Assembly: GCF_038087665.1 (NCBI RefSeq) | Contig: NZ_CP149925.1 | Coordinates: 3,286,801 to 3,350,800, forward strand | Length of the DNA stretch: 64,000 nucleotides | DNA from: Gallaecimonas sp. GXIMD4217 | GTDB lineage: Bacteria > Pseudomonadota > Gammaproteobacteria > Enterobacterales > Gallaecimonadaceae | Direction of reading: 5' to 3' | Shown here: positions 12,433 through 21,734 of the stretch, one piece after another | Layout of the letters: the number at the start of each line of letters is the position of its first letter | How positions within the stretch are numbered: the stretch's first letter is position 1 | Position numbers and translations under genes: made by a program | Notes under the pieces: generated by a model | Seen by the model: only the letters and a program-made list of their open reading frames with translations | Databases searched by the model: none | What the model was told of the DNA's origin: nothing

Positions 12433-14006
12433 GGTCCCTCCCGGGTCGGTACCCCGTCCACCAGGCGCAGCAGCCCCAAGGGATTGTCGTCCCTCAGCTC
12501 AAGAGGCAGCAGCGCCTGGGGCACATCCTGGTAACAGACCGGGCGGCAGAAGCGGCGGATGGCGCCTGTGCCCACGGCCGTGAAACGGCTGTCGGAGCAG
12601 GCCGGCCAGGGACCGCCGTGGACCATGGCCGGCGCCACCTCCACACCGGTGGGAAAGCCGTTGAAGATCACCCGGCCGGCCCTGGCTTCCAGATGGGGCA
12701 GCAGCTCGGCGACCAGGGCCTGATCGCCCTGGCCATGGAAGACACCAGCGGTGAGCTGGCCGTCCAGCCGCGCCGCCAGCTCGGCGAAACGGCCGGGCTC
12801 GGCCCTGACCAGCAGCGAACAGGGGCCGAAGGTCTCCTCCTGCAGCCTCGGCTCGGCCAGCAGGGCATCCAGGCCACATTCCAGCAGGCCGGCGCCGAAT
12901 TGGGTGCCCTGGCCCTTGGCCGCCACCAGCACCTTGACCCCGGGCAGCCTGCCAAGGACGCCGAACCGGCTCAGGTAGTTGTCGCCGATGCCGGCGGTGA
13001 GCATGGGGGCGCCCTCGAAGGCCCTGAGCCGCTCGGCCAGGGCGATACAGAAGGCATCGCCCGCTTCCCCTTGTGGCACCACCACCAGGCCGGGGTTGGT
13101 GCAGAACTGGCCGCAGCCCAGGGTGATGGAGGCGGCCAGCTGCTCGGCCAGGGCGGCGCCGGCTTCTGCCAGCTTGCCGGGACAGAAATAGAGGGGGTTC
13201 ACCGAGCCCATCTCGGCGAACACCGGAATGGGCTCGGCGCGGCTGGCGGCCAGGTCCATCAGCGCCCGGCCGCCGGCCTGGGAGCCGGTAAAGGCCACCG
13301 CCTTGACCTGGGGGGCCAGCACCAGCTGCCTGCCCACCTCGATGCCGTCGTCCAGCAGGCAGGCGAAGGCGCCGGCGGGGAAACCGCATTCCGCCACCGC
13401 CTGGCTCAGGGCCAACGCCGCCAGCAGCGAGGTGCCGGGATGGGCGGGATGGGCCTTGACCAGCACCGGATTGCCGGCGGCCAGGGCCGAGGCGGTGTCG
13501 CCGCCGGCCACCGAGAAAGCCAGGGGGAAGTTGGAGGCGCCGAACACCGCCACCGGGCCCAGGGGCCGCAGCAGGGATCTCAGGTCGGGCCTGGGCAACG
13601 GCTGGCGATCGGGCTGGGCCGGATCGATGCGGGCCTCCAGCCAGGAACCCTCCTCCAGCAGGGCGGCAAAGGCCCTGAGCTGGTTGCAGGTGCGGGCCAG
13701 CTCGCCCTTGACCCTGGCCTCGGGCAGGCCGGTTTCCAGGGGGGTCAGGGCCACGAAGTCCGCCTCCCGCGCCGCCAGCCTGTCGGCCATGGTTTCGAGC
13801 AGCCGGGCCCGTTGCCGGCCCGCACTGGCCGCCAGCACCGGCGCCGCCTGCTTGGCCAGTTCCAGGGCCTCGGCCACCAGGGCGGCGTCGGCGGCCTGGT
13901 AGCAGGCGGGCAGGGGCTCGCCGCTGGCCGAATCCCTGGCCTGGAAGCTACGGCCTTGCCCCGCCCGGGGGCGGCCGCCGATCAGGGACAGGCCATCGGG
14001 GCTCAT
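12429..14006 (-). CDS. 2-oxoglutarate semialdehyde dehydrogenase (aldehyde dehydrogenase family, hydroxyproline type)
   Basis: The 525-residue aldehyde dehydrogenase has the catalytic Glu265 in PVFAEMGSVNP and Cys302 in GCGQFCTNPG, with the NAD(P)-binding FTGSQAGG segment at about 239-246. The AEMGSVNP and GCGQFCTNPG signatures are those of KGSADH-type enzymes. These oxidise 2-oxoglutarate semialdehyde to 2-oxoglutarate, the last step of hydroxyproline breakdown. It overlaps both neighbouring genes by 4 bp. Substrate assignment rests on family signature plus operon context. Confidence 0.88.
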   Translation of the reverse strand: MSPDGLSLIGGRPRAGQGRSFQARDSASGEPLPACYQAADAALVAEALELAKQAAPVLAASAGRQRARLLETMADRLAAREADFVALTPLETGLPEARVKGELARTCNQLRAFAALLEEGSWLEARIDPAQPDRQPLPRPDLRSLLRPLGPVAVFGASNFPLAFSVAGGDTASALAAGNPVLVKAHPAHPGTSLLAALALSQAVAECGFPAGAFACLLDDGIEVGRQLVLAPQVKAVAFTGSQAGGRALMDLAASRAEPIPVFAEMGSVNPLYFCPGKLAEAGAALAEQLAASITLGCGQFCTNPGLVVVPQGEAGDAFCIALAERLRAFEGAPMLTAGIGDNYLSRFGVLGRLPGVKVLVAAKGQGTQFGAGLLECGLDALLAEPRLQEETFGPCSLLVRAEPGRFAELAARLDGQLTAGVFHGQGDQALVAELLPHLEARAGRVIFNGFPTGVEVAPAMVHGGPWPACSDSRFTAVGTGAIRRFCRPVCYQDVPQALLPLELRDDNPLGLLRLVDGVPTREGP

Positions 14007-14914
14007 GCGGCCTCCTCGCCCGGACCGGGGCGGTTGTCGAGGGCATGGCGGATCAGTGCCAGGGTCTCGGCACGTTCTTCCTGGGTCAGCGGCAGGCGTG
14101 GCGGACGCACCTGCTCATTACCCCAGCCCACGGCCTCCTGGGCCAGCTTGATGAGCTGCACGAACTTGGGCACGGTATCCAGGCGCAGCAGCGGCAGGAA
14201 CCAGGCGTAGAGTTCGAAGGCCTCGTCCAGGCGGCCGGCCATGGCCAGCTCGTAGAGGCGGATGGACTCCTCGGGCAGGGCGTTGACCAGGCCGGCGATC
14301 CAGAACCGGGCACCACAGGCCACCCCTTCCAGCAGGCAGTCGTCCACGCCCACGCCCAGGGCCACCTTGTCGCCGATCAGGGCGCGGATGGCGCTGATCC
14401 GCCGCGCATCTGTGCTGGATTCCTTGACCGCCTCCACCTTGGCGTGGCGCTCAACCAGCTCGGCTATCTGCGCCGGCTGCAGATCCAGGCCATAGGCCAC
14501 CGGGTTGTTGTAGAGGATGCAGGGCAGCTCGGTGGATTCGATGACGGCGCCCATATGGGTGCTGAGCTCGCGCCAGTCGGCCGGGTACACATAGGGCGGC
14601 AGCACCATCAGGCCCTTGGCGCCCACGTCACGGCAGGCCCTGGCCAGGGCCACCGCCTCCTCGGTGCTCATGGCGGCGATGCCGGGCATCACCGGCACCT
14701 CGCCGGCCGCCTCCACGCAGCTCTTCACTACGGCCACCTTCTCGTCGAAGCTCAGCGTCGCCCCTTCGCCCAGGGAGCCGCAGGGGATGATGGCGGTGCT
14801 GCCCGCCGCCACCAGCCAGGCCACGTGGCGCTTGAGGAACTCGTGATCCACCTGCAGCTCGGCGGTGAAGGGGGTGGTGATGGCGGGCATGACGCCTGTC
14901 CACTGGATGCTCAT
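14003..14914 (-). CDS. 1-pyrroline-4-hydroxy-2-carboxylate deaminase (DapA/NAL superfamily)
   Basis: The 303-residue protein is a class I aldolase-type TIM barrel. Schiff-base Lys164 lies in VEAVKESSTD, the catalytic Tyr135 in ILYNNP, and the GSLGEGATL loop is at 47-54. Generic dihydrodipicolinate synthase would be the default label. The clustering with hydroxyproline epimerase and dehydrogenase genes points instead to the deaminase that converts 1-pyrroline-4-hydroxy-2-carboxylate to 2-oxoglutarate semialdehyde. It overlaps its neighbours by 4 bp on both sides. Confidence 0.86.
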   Translation of the reverse strand: MSIQWTGVMPAITTPFTAELQVDHEFLKRHVAWLVAAGSTAIIPCGSLGEGATLSFDEKVAVVKSCVEAAGEVPVMPGIAAMSTEEAVALARACRDVGAKGLMVLPPYVYPADWRELSTHMGAVIESTELPCILYNNPVAYGLDLQPAQIAELVERHAKVEAVKESSTDARRISAIRALIGDKVALGVGVDDCLLEGVACGARFWIAGLVNALPEESIRLYELAMAGRLDEAFELYAWFLPLLRLDTVPKFVQLIKLAQEAVGWGNEQVRPPRLPLTQEERAETLALIRHALDNRPGPGEEAA

Positions 14915-16164
14915 GTTGACTCCTTGGTGTGTTTAACGGACAGCAGGGTGGCCACCTTGCAGGGCGCCAGGGGCTGGCGCCGGGCCGCCGAGGCGGGCCA
15001 CCCCTTGAGAAATTGCAGGGCCGGGCCGCAAATCCGGCCCTGGCATTCGCCCATGCCGGCCCGGCACTGGAGCCGGGCCTGGCGGGCGCTTTCACTGAGC
15101 TGGATCTCGCCCCAGCTGCTGCCTTCGCAGCGGCAGACCGGGGTTTCCAGGCGGGGCAGGGACCTGATCTCGTCGCGCAGGCCGAAGGCCGACAGCAGCC
15201 GCCCGGCCCTTTTGCCGGCCCTGTCCCTGGCCCTTTGCAGGGCGACACTGGGCCGGCCGCAGGCGGCCAGGGCGGCGATCCGGCCTTCCAGCAGCGCCAG
15301 CTCGCAGCCGCCGATGCCGGTGGTCTCGCCGGCGCAGTAAAGATCCGGTACCGAGCTGGCCTGGTTGTGGTCCACCAGCACGGCACCCTTGTCGATGGCG
15401 CAGCCCAGCAGCTCCGGCAGTTCCAGGTTGGCCACCAGGCCGAAGCCCACCCCCAGGTAGTCGCAGGCCAGCGCCCTTGGCCGGCCGCCCTGGCGCACCA
15501 GCACCGACGACAGCCGCCCCTTGCCCCTGGCCTCCAGCACCCAGCTGTCGGGCCTGATCAGGCCTGGCCCCAGGGTTTTCAGCAGCTTGAGGCTTTGCCA
15601 GAGGCGGCCGGGATCCCGCAGCAGGGCCAGGCCGGCCCGTAGCAGCGACCAGGTTGTCTGTTGTTCCAGCAGGCACAAAACCCGAGCCCCCTTGGCCTTC
15701 AGGGTCTCGGCCGCCGCCAGCAGCAGGGGGCCGCTGCCGGCCAGCACGATGCGCCTGCCCCGAACGTCCAGGCCGCGCTTGGCCAGGGCCTGCAGGGCCC
15801 CGGCGCCCGTGACCCCGGGCAGATCCCAGCCAGGGAAGGGCAGCAGCAGCTCCCGGGCGCCCAGGCAGAGGATGGCCTTTTGCGGGCGCACCAGCTCGCC
15901 GCCGCCGGGAAATTCGAACAGATAGCCGCCGTCCAGGGCGCCGACGCAGCGCCAGCCGGGCCTGTAGTCCACGGTGCTTCTGGCCAGGCGCGCCAGCCAG
16001 GGGCCGGCCTGGGGATGGTCGGGTCCAGCGCCGCGCCAGATCTGGCCGCCCGGGGCCGGCTCCAGATCGCACAGCAGCACCTCCTTGCCCTTTGCGGCGG
16101 CGGTGACGGCGGCGGCGATGCCGGCCGGGCCGGCACCTATGACCAGGATCTCCACTTCAGTCAC
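14911..16164 (-). CDS. D-hydroxyproline dehydrogenase, NAD(P)/FAD-binding alpha subunit
   Basis: The 417-residue flavoprotein begins with the dinucleotide-binding motif VIGAGPAGIAAAV (residues 8-20) and has a second GxGxxG-like motif in the middle. The C-terminus holds a BFD-like [2Fe-2S] cysteine cluster (VCRCEG followed by CRAGMGECQGRICGP). This is the architecture of the alpha subunit of hydrogen cyanide synthase/opine-oxidase-like heterotrimers, which include bacterial D-hydroxyproline dehydrogenase. It overlaps the gamma-subunit gene by 8 bp. Confidence 0.85.
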   Translation of the reverse strand: MTEVEILVIGAGPAGIAAAVTAAAKGKEVLLCDLEPAPGGQIWRGAGPDHPQAGPWLARLARSTVDYRPGWRCVGALDGGYLFEFPGGGELVRPQKAILCLGARELLLPFPGWDLPGVTGAGALQALAKRGLDVRGRRIVLAGSGPLLLAAAETLKAKGARVLCLLEQQTTWSLLRAGLALLRDPGRLWQSLKLLKTLGPGLIRPDSWVLEARGKGRLSSVLVRQGGRPRALACDYLGVGFGLVANLELPELLGCAIDKGAVLVDHNQASSVPDLYCAGETTGIGGCELALLEGRIAALAACGRPSVALQRARDRAGKRAGRLLSAFGLRDEIRSLPRLETPVCRCEGSSWGEIQLSESARQARLQCRAGMGECQGRICGPALQFLKGWPASAARRQPLAPCKVATLLSVKHTKEST

Positions 16165-16396
16165 GGGTGCTGACCTCCATGCCGGCGCGCACCAAGAACT
16201 GGCAGGCCAGCTGCTCCTTGTGGCCGTCCACCGTCACCCGGCAGCCGAAACAGACGCCCATGCCGCAGAGCGGTGCCCTGGGCTGGCCGCGGCCGTTGCG
16301 GCCACAGGGCAGGTTGCGCTCCAACAGCACGGCGGCCAGGGATTGGCCTTCCTCGACCCGCAGCCGCCTGCCGTTCAGCACGATCTCAATGGCCAT
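16157..16396 (-). CDS. D-hydroxyproline dehydrogenase, [2Fe-2S] gamma subunit
   Basis: This 79-residue ferredoxin-like subunit starts at MAIEIVLNGRRLRVEEGQ. Cys44, Cys49, Cys52 and Cys65 (LCGMGVCFGC ... LACQ) are the expected cluster ligands. The frame is open further upstream, but the chosen ATG overlaps the beta-subunit gene by only 11 bp and fits the family length. It would relay electrons within the heterotrimeric dehydrogenase. Confidence 0.87.
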   Translation of the reverse strand: MAIEIVLNGRRLRVEEGQSLAAVLLERNLPCGRNGRGQPRAPLCGMGVCFGCRVTVDGHKEQLACQFLVRAGMEVSTRD

Positions 16397-17501
16397 GGCC
16401 AGCTCCAAAGCGATCCGGGGCATAGGGAGCCAGATCCAGTTCCGGCTCCTGGCCGGTGATGGCCTGGGCCAGCAGCCTGGCCGTGGCCGGGGCCGTGGTG
16501 ATGCCCAGGCCCTCATGGCCGGTGGCTACCCAGAGATTGGGGATGGCCGGCCAGGGCCCCAGCAGGGGCTTGTTGTCCGGGGTGGTGGGCCTGAGGCCGG
16601 TCCAGCAGCGCAGCAGCCGCTGCCGGGCCAGGCAGGGTACGAAGCGGGCCGCCTTGTCCAGCATCGCGGTCAATACGTCCATGGCCAGCTGCTGGTCCTC
16701 GCCGTCGAACTGGCGGGAGGAGCCGATCAGCCACTGGCCGGTCTCCCTGGGCTGGAGATTGAAGGCCACGGCGGTGCCGTCGGCCTGGGTGCTGTCGTGG
16801 TAGCCCAGCTCCACCAGCTGGTGGCGGATGGCGGGCACCTGGCGGCTGGTGATGGCCAGGTGGCCCTTGCGGCCCAGCAGGGGCAGCTCGGGCAGCAGGC
16901 GGCGGCTGTCCAGACCGGCGCAGAGCAGGATCCGGCCGGCCTCGACCACCTCGCCACCGGCCAGCACCAGCGCCCCTTCCTCCAGCCGCTGCACTTGGCT
17001 GTTGGGCCTGTAGTGGCCGCCCTGGTCCAGGAAGGCGGCCAGCAGGGCGGCGGCGGCGCCGGGCTGGTAGAGGATGGCGTCATCGCGCACCCGCAAGGCC
17101 CCGGCCAGGCGGGGGCTGAGGCAGGGCTCCAGGTGGCGCAGGCCGTCCCGGCCCAGGGCTTCGCAGTTGATGCCCTGCTCGTGCAGCAGGGCCTGGCGGG
17201 CCTGGGCCGAGGCCATCTGCTCGTCGTCGGCGGCCAGCCAGAGGGTGCCGGCGCGGCGATAGGCAGCGCGCTCGCCCAGCCAACGGCTCTGTTGCCGCCA
17301 GAGGCGCACGCCCAGGCGGGTCAGGGCCAGGGTCTGGGGATCGTCATCCATGATCACCAGGTGGCCCATGCCGCGGCTGCTGGTGCCTGTGGCCAGCTGG
17401 GCCTGATCCAGCAGCACCGTGCTGAGGCCGGCCTGCTGCAGGGCCAGGGCGCATTGCACCCCGACCATGCCGGCGCCGACCACCGCCAGATCCCAGCTCA
17501 T
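16386..17501 (-). CDS. D-hydroxyproline dehydrogenase, FAD-dependent beta subunit (DAO family)
   Basis: The 371-residue protein has an N-terminal Rossmann FAD motif (AVVGAGMVGVQCALAL) and the D-amino-acid-oxidase fold signature near the end (GLRPTTPDNKPLLGP, ATGHEGLGITTAPATARLLA). In the heterotrimer this subunit oxidises cis-4-hydroxy-D-proline to 1-pyrroline-4-hydroxy-2-carboxylate. It overlaps the epimerase gene by 4 bp. A generic sarcosine/glycine-oxidase-like annotation is the alternative. Confidence 0.85.
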   Translation of the reverse strand: MSWDLAVVGAGMVGVQCALALQQAGLSTVLLDQAQLATGTSSRGMGHLVIMDDDPQTLALTRLGVRLWRQQSRWLGERAAYRRAGTLWLAADDEQMASAQARQALLHEQGINCEALGRDGLRHLEPCLSPRLAGALRVRDDAILYQPGAAAALLAAFLDQGGHYRPNSQVQRLEEGALVLAGGEVVEAGRILLCAGLDSRRLLPELPLLGRKGHLAITSRQVPAIRHQLVELGYHDSTQADGTAVAFNLQPRETGQWLIGSSRQFDGEDQQLAMDVLTAMLDKAARFVPCLARQRLLRCWTGLRPTTPDNKPLLGPWPAIPNLWVATGHEGLGITTAPATARLLAQAITGQEPELDLAPYAPDRFGAGHGH

Positions 17502-18448
17502 GGCAGCAGGCCCAGGCGGTAGGGATCCTCGGCCCCGAAGATCAGCTCGGCCCGGGCCACCACATGGGCGCGGCCGGTGATCAGGGGCCGGATGCGACCG
17601 TCCACCAGCTTTTCAAAGCGGCCCTGGAAGAGGCCGCCGGTCAGGGAGGCCTGGCGCCAGCACTGCCCCTCGGCCAGCAGGCCGTCGGCGGCCAGGCAGG
17701 CCAGCTTGGCGCTGGTGCCTGTGCCGCAGGGGGATCTGTCCCATTCGCCGCCGGGGCAGAGCACGAAGTTGCGGCCGTCGCAGTGCTTGTCGCCCGGGCC
17801 CAGCAGCTCCACGTGGTCGATGGCGGCGCCCTCGGCACCTGTGATGCCCTGCCGGGACAGGGCCGCCATGATGGCGCGGCTGGCGCCAAGCAGGGTTTCC
17901 AGGTTGTCCGGCACCAGGGCGAGACCGTGGTCCTGGCAGAGATAGAACCAGTTGCCGCCCCAGGCGATGTCGCCATGGACGGTGCCCAGACCGGGTACCG
18001 CCACCTGCACCCGGCGGCGATAGCGCCAGGCCGGCACATTGGCCAGGGTGACGGCGCCGTCACGGCCAAGCTCGGCCTCCACCTCGCCGACCGGGGTGTC
18101 CAGGCGCACCGGGCCGGGCCGGATCCGCCCCAGGTGGGCCAGGGTCTGCACCACGCCGATCAGGCCGTGGCCGCACATGCCCAGGTAGCCGACGTTGTTG
18201 AAGAAGATCACCGCCCCCTGGCAGTGGGCCTTGTCGCTTTCCAGCAGCATGGCCCCCACCAGCACCTCCGAGCCCCTGGGCTCGGTGAGGATGGCCCGGC
18301 GCAGGGCGTCGTGCTCGGTGCGGAAGCGGTGCAGGATCTGCGGCAGTTCGCCATCGCCCAGCAGGGCGCTGGCGTTGAGGACGACCCGGGTGGGCTCCCC
18401 CTCGGTATGGGAGTCGATGACGGCAACGGCGGTGGGGAACTGATCCAT
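17498..18448 (-). CDS. 4-hydroxyproline 2-epimerase (proline racemase family)
   Basis: This 316-residue enzyme interconverts trans-4-hydroxy-L-proline and cis-4-hydroxy-D-proline. Both catalytic cysteines of the family are present: Cys92 in MCGHG and Cys241 in RSPCGTGTSA. Two Cys, rather than a Cys/Thr pair, separates true epimerases from the dehydratase-type homologues. The N-terminal IDSHTEGEPTRVV is typical. It is the first gene of the leftward operon, divergent from the PAS-AraC regulator. Confidence 0.93.
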   Translation of the reverse strand: MDQFPTAVAVIDSHTEGEPTRVVLNASALLGDGELPQILHRFRTEHDALRRAILTEPRGSEVLVGAMLLESDKAHCQGAVIFFNNVGYLGMCGHGLIGVVQTLAHLGRIRPGPVRLDTPVGEVEAELGRDGAVTLANVPAWRYRRRVQVAVPGLGTVHGDIAWGGNWFYLCQDHGLALVPDNLETLLGASRAIMAALSRQGITGAEGAAIDHVELLGPGDKHCDGRNFVLCPGGEWDRSPCGTGTSAKLACLAADGLLAEGQCWRQASLTGGLFQGRFEKLVDGRIRPLITGRAHVVARAELIFGAEDPYRLGLLP

Positions 18449-18545
18449 GGCGATGGGCTCGGCTGCAAGGTTACCGATAGCATCGTTGACTTGCCCCCAC
18501 TGCTTCTTGCTACATTTTTTTCATCTTGCGAGGGGAATTAACAAA
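18449..18545. promoter_or_regulatory. Divergent promoter region between hydroxyproline operon and its regulator
   Basis: This 97-bp gap must hold both promoters. For the rightward regulator a TTGACT lies near 18486, followed 17-19 bp later by a weak GCTACATT; GAGGGG precedes the ATG at 18546. No clear -10 was found for the leftward operon, as expected if it needs the activator. Confidence 0.35.
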
Positions 18546-19319
18546 ATGGCCATGATGGAGCTGAAAACCCGTTTTGCCGAGCAGATCGGCAGCCCCTGGT
18601 TCATGAGCGAGCTGTTCGAGCGGCTGCCGGATCTGGCCTTCAGCATCAAGGACAGGCAGGGCCGCTACGTCGCCGTGAGCCGTTCGCTGCTGGCCCGCTG
18701 CGATCTGGACAGTCCCCGCGACGCCGAGGGCAGGACGGCGGCCGAGCTGTGGCCGCCGCACATGGCCGAGCGCTACGACAGCCAGGACAGGGAGCTGTTC
18801 GCAACCGGCCAGGCCATCATCGACAACCTGGATCTGACCCTGTACCCGGGCAAGGAGCCGGGCTGGTGCCTGACCAACAAGGTGCCCATACAGGGCCGCG
18901 ACGGCCAGGTGATCGGCCTGGCCTGCCTGTCGCGGGATCTGCCCGAGGTGTCCAGGGCCGGTCTGGTGGACGAGAGGATGGCCGCCACCATAGATCACAT
19001 CCACCACCATCTCGGCGAGCCGCTGCGGGTGGAGGAGCTGGCGGCCATGGCCGGACTGAGTGCGGCCCAGTTCGACCGGCGCCTGCGCAAGATCTTCCAC
19101 CTCAGCGCCGGCCAGTACGTGCTCAAGGCCCGCATCAATGCCGCCACCCGGCTGCTGGCGGGTACCGAGCTGTCGGTGGCCGAGGTGGCCCTGGCCACCG
19201 GCTTTTGCGATCAGAGTGCCCTGACCCGGCAGTTCGGCCAGATCACCGGCTTCACCCCCAGGAAATACCGGGACGGGGTACGGGCCGGCAGCATTCCCCA
19301 CCCCGGCCTGCAGCCATAA
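18546..19319 (+). CDS. PAS domain-containing AraC-family transcriptional regulator
   Basis: Residues about 20-130 form a PAS sensor (LPDLAFSIKDRQGRYVAVSR ... VIGLACLSRDLPE). Residues about 150-245 form the two-HTH AraC DNA-binding domain (LRVEELAAMAGLSAAQFDRR; VAEVALATGFCDQSALTRQF). The start at 18546 follows GAGGGG by 11 bp; the frame is open further upstream without a better site. It is divergent from the hydroxyproline operon and is most likely its activator, sensing hydroxyproline or a pathway intermediate. This is inferred from position. Confidence 0.85.
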   Translation: MAMMELKTRFAEQIGSPWFMSELFERLPDLAFSIKDRQGRYVAVSRSLLARCDLDSPRDAEGRTAAELWPPHMAERYDSQDRELFATGQAIIDNLDLTLYPGKEPGWCLTNKVPIQGRDGQVIGLACLSRDLPEVSRAGLVDERMAATIDHIHHHLGEPLRVEELAAMAGLSAAQFDRRLRKIFHLSAGQYVLKARINAATRLLAGTELSVAEVALATGFCDQSALTRQFGQITGFTPRKYRDGVRAGSIPHPGLQP

Positions 19320-19345
19320 AAAAGCCCCTGTATTCAGGGGCTTCT
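19320..19345. terminator. Bidirectional terminator between the AraC regulator and parB
   Basis: Stem AAGCCCCTG / CAGGGGCTT with a TATT loop, flanked by A-run on the left and T-rich sequence on the right. It can serve both convergent genes. Confidence 0.85.
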
Positions 19346-19347
19346 TG

Positions 19348-20277
19348 TTATTCCTGGCTTTCGCCCAGGTGGCTCAATATGCCGTCCAGCTCGTCCAGGG
19401 ACGAGTAGCTGATCACCACCTTGCCCTTGCCCTTGGCACCCTGATTGATGGCCACCCTGGCGCCGAGGCGCTCGGAGAGGCGAGTCTGCAGCCGCTCCAC
19501 GTCCGGGTCGACCTTCTTCTCGACCTTGGCGGGCTTGCCTTCCAGCACCTTGCGCACCAGGGTTTCGGTCTCGCGCACCGACAGGCCCTTGTGGGCGACG
19601 GCGCGGGCGGTCTCCACCTGCACGTCCCCTTCCAGGGCCAGCAGGGCCCGGGCATGGCCCATCTCGATGTCGCCGTGCTCCAGCAGCAGCTTGACGTCGT
19701 CCTGGAGGCTATTGAGGCGCAGCAGGTTGGTGACCGTGGTGCGGGACTTGCCCACGGCGTCGGCCACCTCCTGGTGGGTGAGCTCGAACTCGGTCATCAG
19801 CCGCTTCAGGGCCACGGCCTCTTCCATGGCGTTGAGATCTTCGCGCTGGATGTTCTCGATCAGGGCGATGGCCACGGCGGCCTCGTCCGGTACCTCGCGC
19901 ACCACGCAGGGTACCTGGTCCAGCTCGGCCAGCTGGGAGGCGCGCCAGCGACGCTCGCCGGCGATGATCTCGTATTTGTCCTGGCCTATGGGGCGCACCA
20001 CTATGGGCTGGATCACGCCCTGGGCGCGGATGCTGGCGGCCAGCTCCTCCAGGGCGTCCGGCGACATGTCGCGGCGCGGCTGGTACTTGCCCGGCTGCAG
20101 GAACTCGATGGGCAGGCGGCGCAGTTCCTTTTCCTTGCCGCCTTCGCTTACGGCCTCGACAGGGGCCGGCTGGGTCTGGGGCGCTTCGCGGGCCTCCTCG
20201 CGCTGGCGGGCGGCGCCGCTGGTGGCCAGCAGGGCGTCCAGGCCCCGTCCCAATCCGCGTTGTTTCTTGGCTGCCAT
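19348..20277 (-). CDS. parB: Chromosome partitioning protein ParB
   Basis: ParB is a CTP-dependent clamp that loads at parS and spreads, working with ParA to segregate origins. The 309-residue protein has an N-terminal QRGLGRGLDALL ParA-contact motif, the CTP-binding GERRWRAS motif, the helix-turn-helix (THQEVADAVGKSRTTVTNLLRL) and a C-terminal dimerisation domain. Two adjacent ATG codons exist; 20277 is preferred because AAGGA is 6 nt before it. It follows parA by about 10 bp. Confidence 0.97.
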   Translation of the reverse strand: MAAKKQRGLGRGLDALLATSGAARQREEAREAPQTQPAPVEAVSEGGKEKELRRLPIEFLQPGKYQPRRDMSPDALEELAASIRAQGVIQPIVVRPIGQDKYEIIAGERRWRASQLAELDQVPCVVREVPDEAAVAIALIENIQREDLNAMEEAVALKRLMTEFELTHQEVADAVGKSRTTVTNLLRLNSLQDDVKLLLEHGDIEMGHARALLALEGDVQVETARAVAHKGLSVRETETLVRKVLEGKPAKVEKKVDPDVERLQTRLSERLGARVAINQGAKGKGKVVISYSSLDELDGILSHLGESQE

Positions 20278-20286
20278 GGTCATTCC

Positions 20287-21087
20287 TTACTGGCCGCTGG
20301 CCACGGGCAGTTCCGAGGTGTCTTCGTCGTGGCGGCGCAGGATCTCGCCGGCCAGGGCCAGGTAGGCCTTGGCGCCGTTGGAGGCCTTGTCGTAGTACAT
20401 CACGGGCGCACCGAAGCTGGGCGCCTCCGCCAGGCGGACGTTGCGGGGGATGACGGTGCGATAGACCTTGTCGCCGAAGTGGGCTTTCAGCTGATCGGAC
20501 ACATCATTGGCCAGGCGATTGCGGGCGTCGAACATGGTGCGCAGTATGCCTTCGATCTGCAGCTGGGGATTGACCACGGCGGCCAGCTTGCTGATGGTGT
20601 CCATCAGGGCGGTCAGGCCCTCCAGGGCATAGTATTCGCACTGCATGGGCACCAGCACCGAGTCGGCGGCGGACATGGCGTTGACGGTCAGCAGGTTCAG
20701 CGACGGCGGGCAGTCGATGAAGATGTAGTCGTACTGGTCCTGGACCTTTTCCAGGGCGCTGCGCAGCCGCACTTCCCGGGCGAAGAATTCGATCATCTTC
20801 ACCTCGGCGGCGGTCACGTCGGCGTTGGCGGCGATCAGGTGGTAGCCACCGGCGGTCTCGGACACCACCACTTCTTCCACGGGCTTTTCGTCCACCAGCA
20901 GATCGTAGGCTGTGTGCTCTACTTCGTACTTGTCGACGCCGCTGCCCATGGTGGCATTGCCCTGGGGATCCAGGTCGATCAAGAGGACGCGACGCTTGGT
21001 GGCGGCCAGGGAGGCCGACAAGTTGACACTGGTGGTGGTTTTGCCCACGCCGCCTTTCTGGTTGGCGACGGCAATGACTTTTGCCAC
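20287..21087 (-). CDS. parA: Chromosome partitioning ATPase ParA
   Basis: The 266-residue deviant-Walker ATPase begins MAKVIAVANQKGGVGKTTTSVNLSAS with the signature lysine of the ParA/MinD class. It has IDLDPQGNATMG and the Walker B IDCPPSL. It binds nucleoid DNA and moves ParB-parS complexes. It lies between rsmG and parB as in most gammaproteobacteria. Confidence 0.98.
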   Translation of the reverse strand: MAKVIAVANQKGGVGKTTTSVNLSASLAATKRRVLLIDLDPQGNATMGSGVDKYEVEHTAYDLLVDEKPVEEVVVSETAGGYHLIAANADVTAAEVKMIEFFAREVRLRSALEKVQDQYDYIFIDCPPSLNLLTVNAMSAADSVLVPMQCEYYALEGLTALMDTISKLAAVVNPQLQIEGILRTMFDARNRLANDVSDQLKAHFGDKVYRTVIPRNVRLAEAPSFGAPVMYYDKASNGAKAYLALAGEILRRHDEDTSELPVASGQ

Positions 21088-21096
21088 GGTCTTCCC

Positions 21097-21734
21097 TTAT
21101 CGATTCTGTTTCTGTTGGTATCCTATCGCGAACAGGTGCCGCTGACCATCCAGGCCGGGTACCTGCAGGGGATATTCGGCCCTGAGTTCAAAGGCCTCGG
21201 GCAGGGCCTGGAGCTCGCCGTCGGGATACTGGCCCTTCATGGCCAAAAAGACGCCGCTCTCATCGGTAAGATGCCCGCACCAGCTCAACATGTCGTCAAT
21301 GGAGGCGAAGGCGCGGCTGACCACGGCGGCGTAAGGCGCCTCGGGCCTGTGTTCCTCGACCCGGCTCTGCACGGCGGTGACGTTGTTGATGCCCAGTTCG
21401 TGGCAGGTCTGGCGGATAAAGCGGATGCGCTTGCCCAGGGAGTCCAGCAGCACGAACTGGTGATCGGGGTTCACTATGGCCAGGGGCAATCCGGGCAGGC
21501 CGGGGCCCGTGCCCACGTCGATGATGGTGCCCGCGGCAGGCAGGTGGGGGCTCACCACCAGGCTGTCCACTATGTGCTTGGCCACCATCTCCCGGGGATC
21601 CCGCACCGAGGTCAGGTTGTAGGCCTTGTTCCACTTGTCCAGCTGCTGCACCAGGCGCACCAGCAGGGCGCGCTGCTCGTCGCTGACGTCCAGGCTGGTC
21701 TGGGCCAGCAGTTCATCCAATCGGGCTCGCAGCA

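Noticed and set aside
12560..12590. GTGAAACGG near 12578 as a second parS site
   Set aside because: Only one half-site resembles the consensus; the other half shows no palindrome.
14003..14914. Annotation as DapA (lysine biosynthesis)
   Set aside because: Operon context with hydroxyproline epimerase and dehydrogenase fits the related deaminase better.
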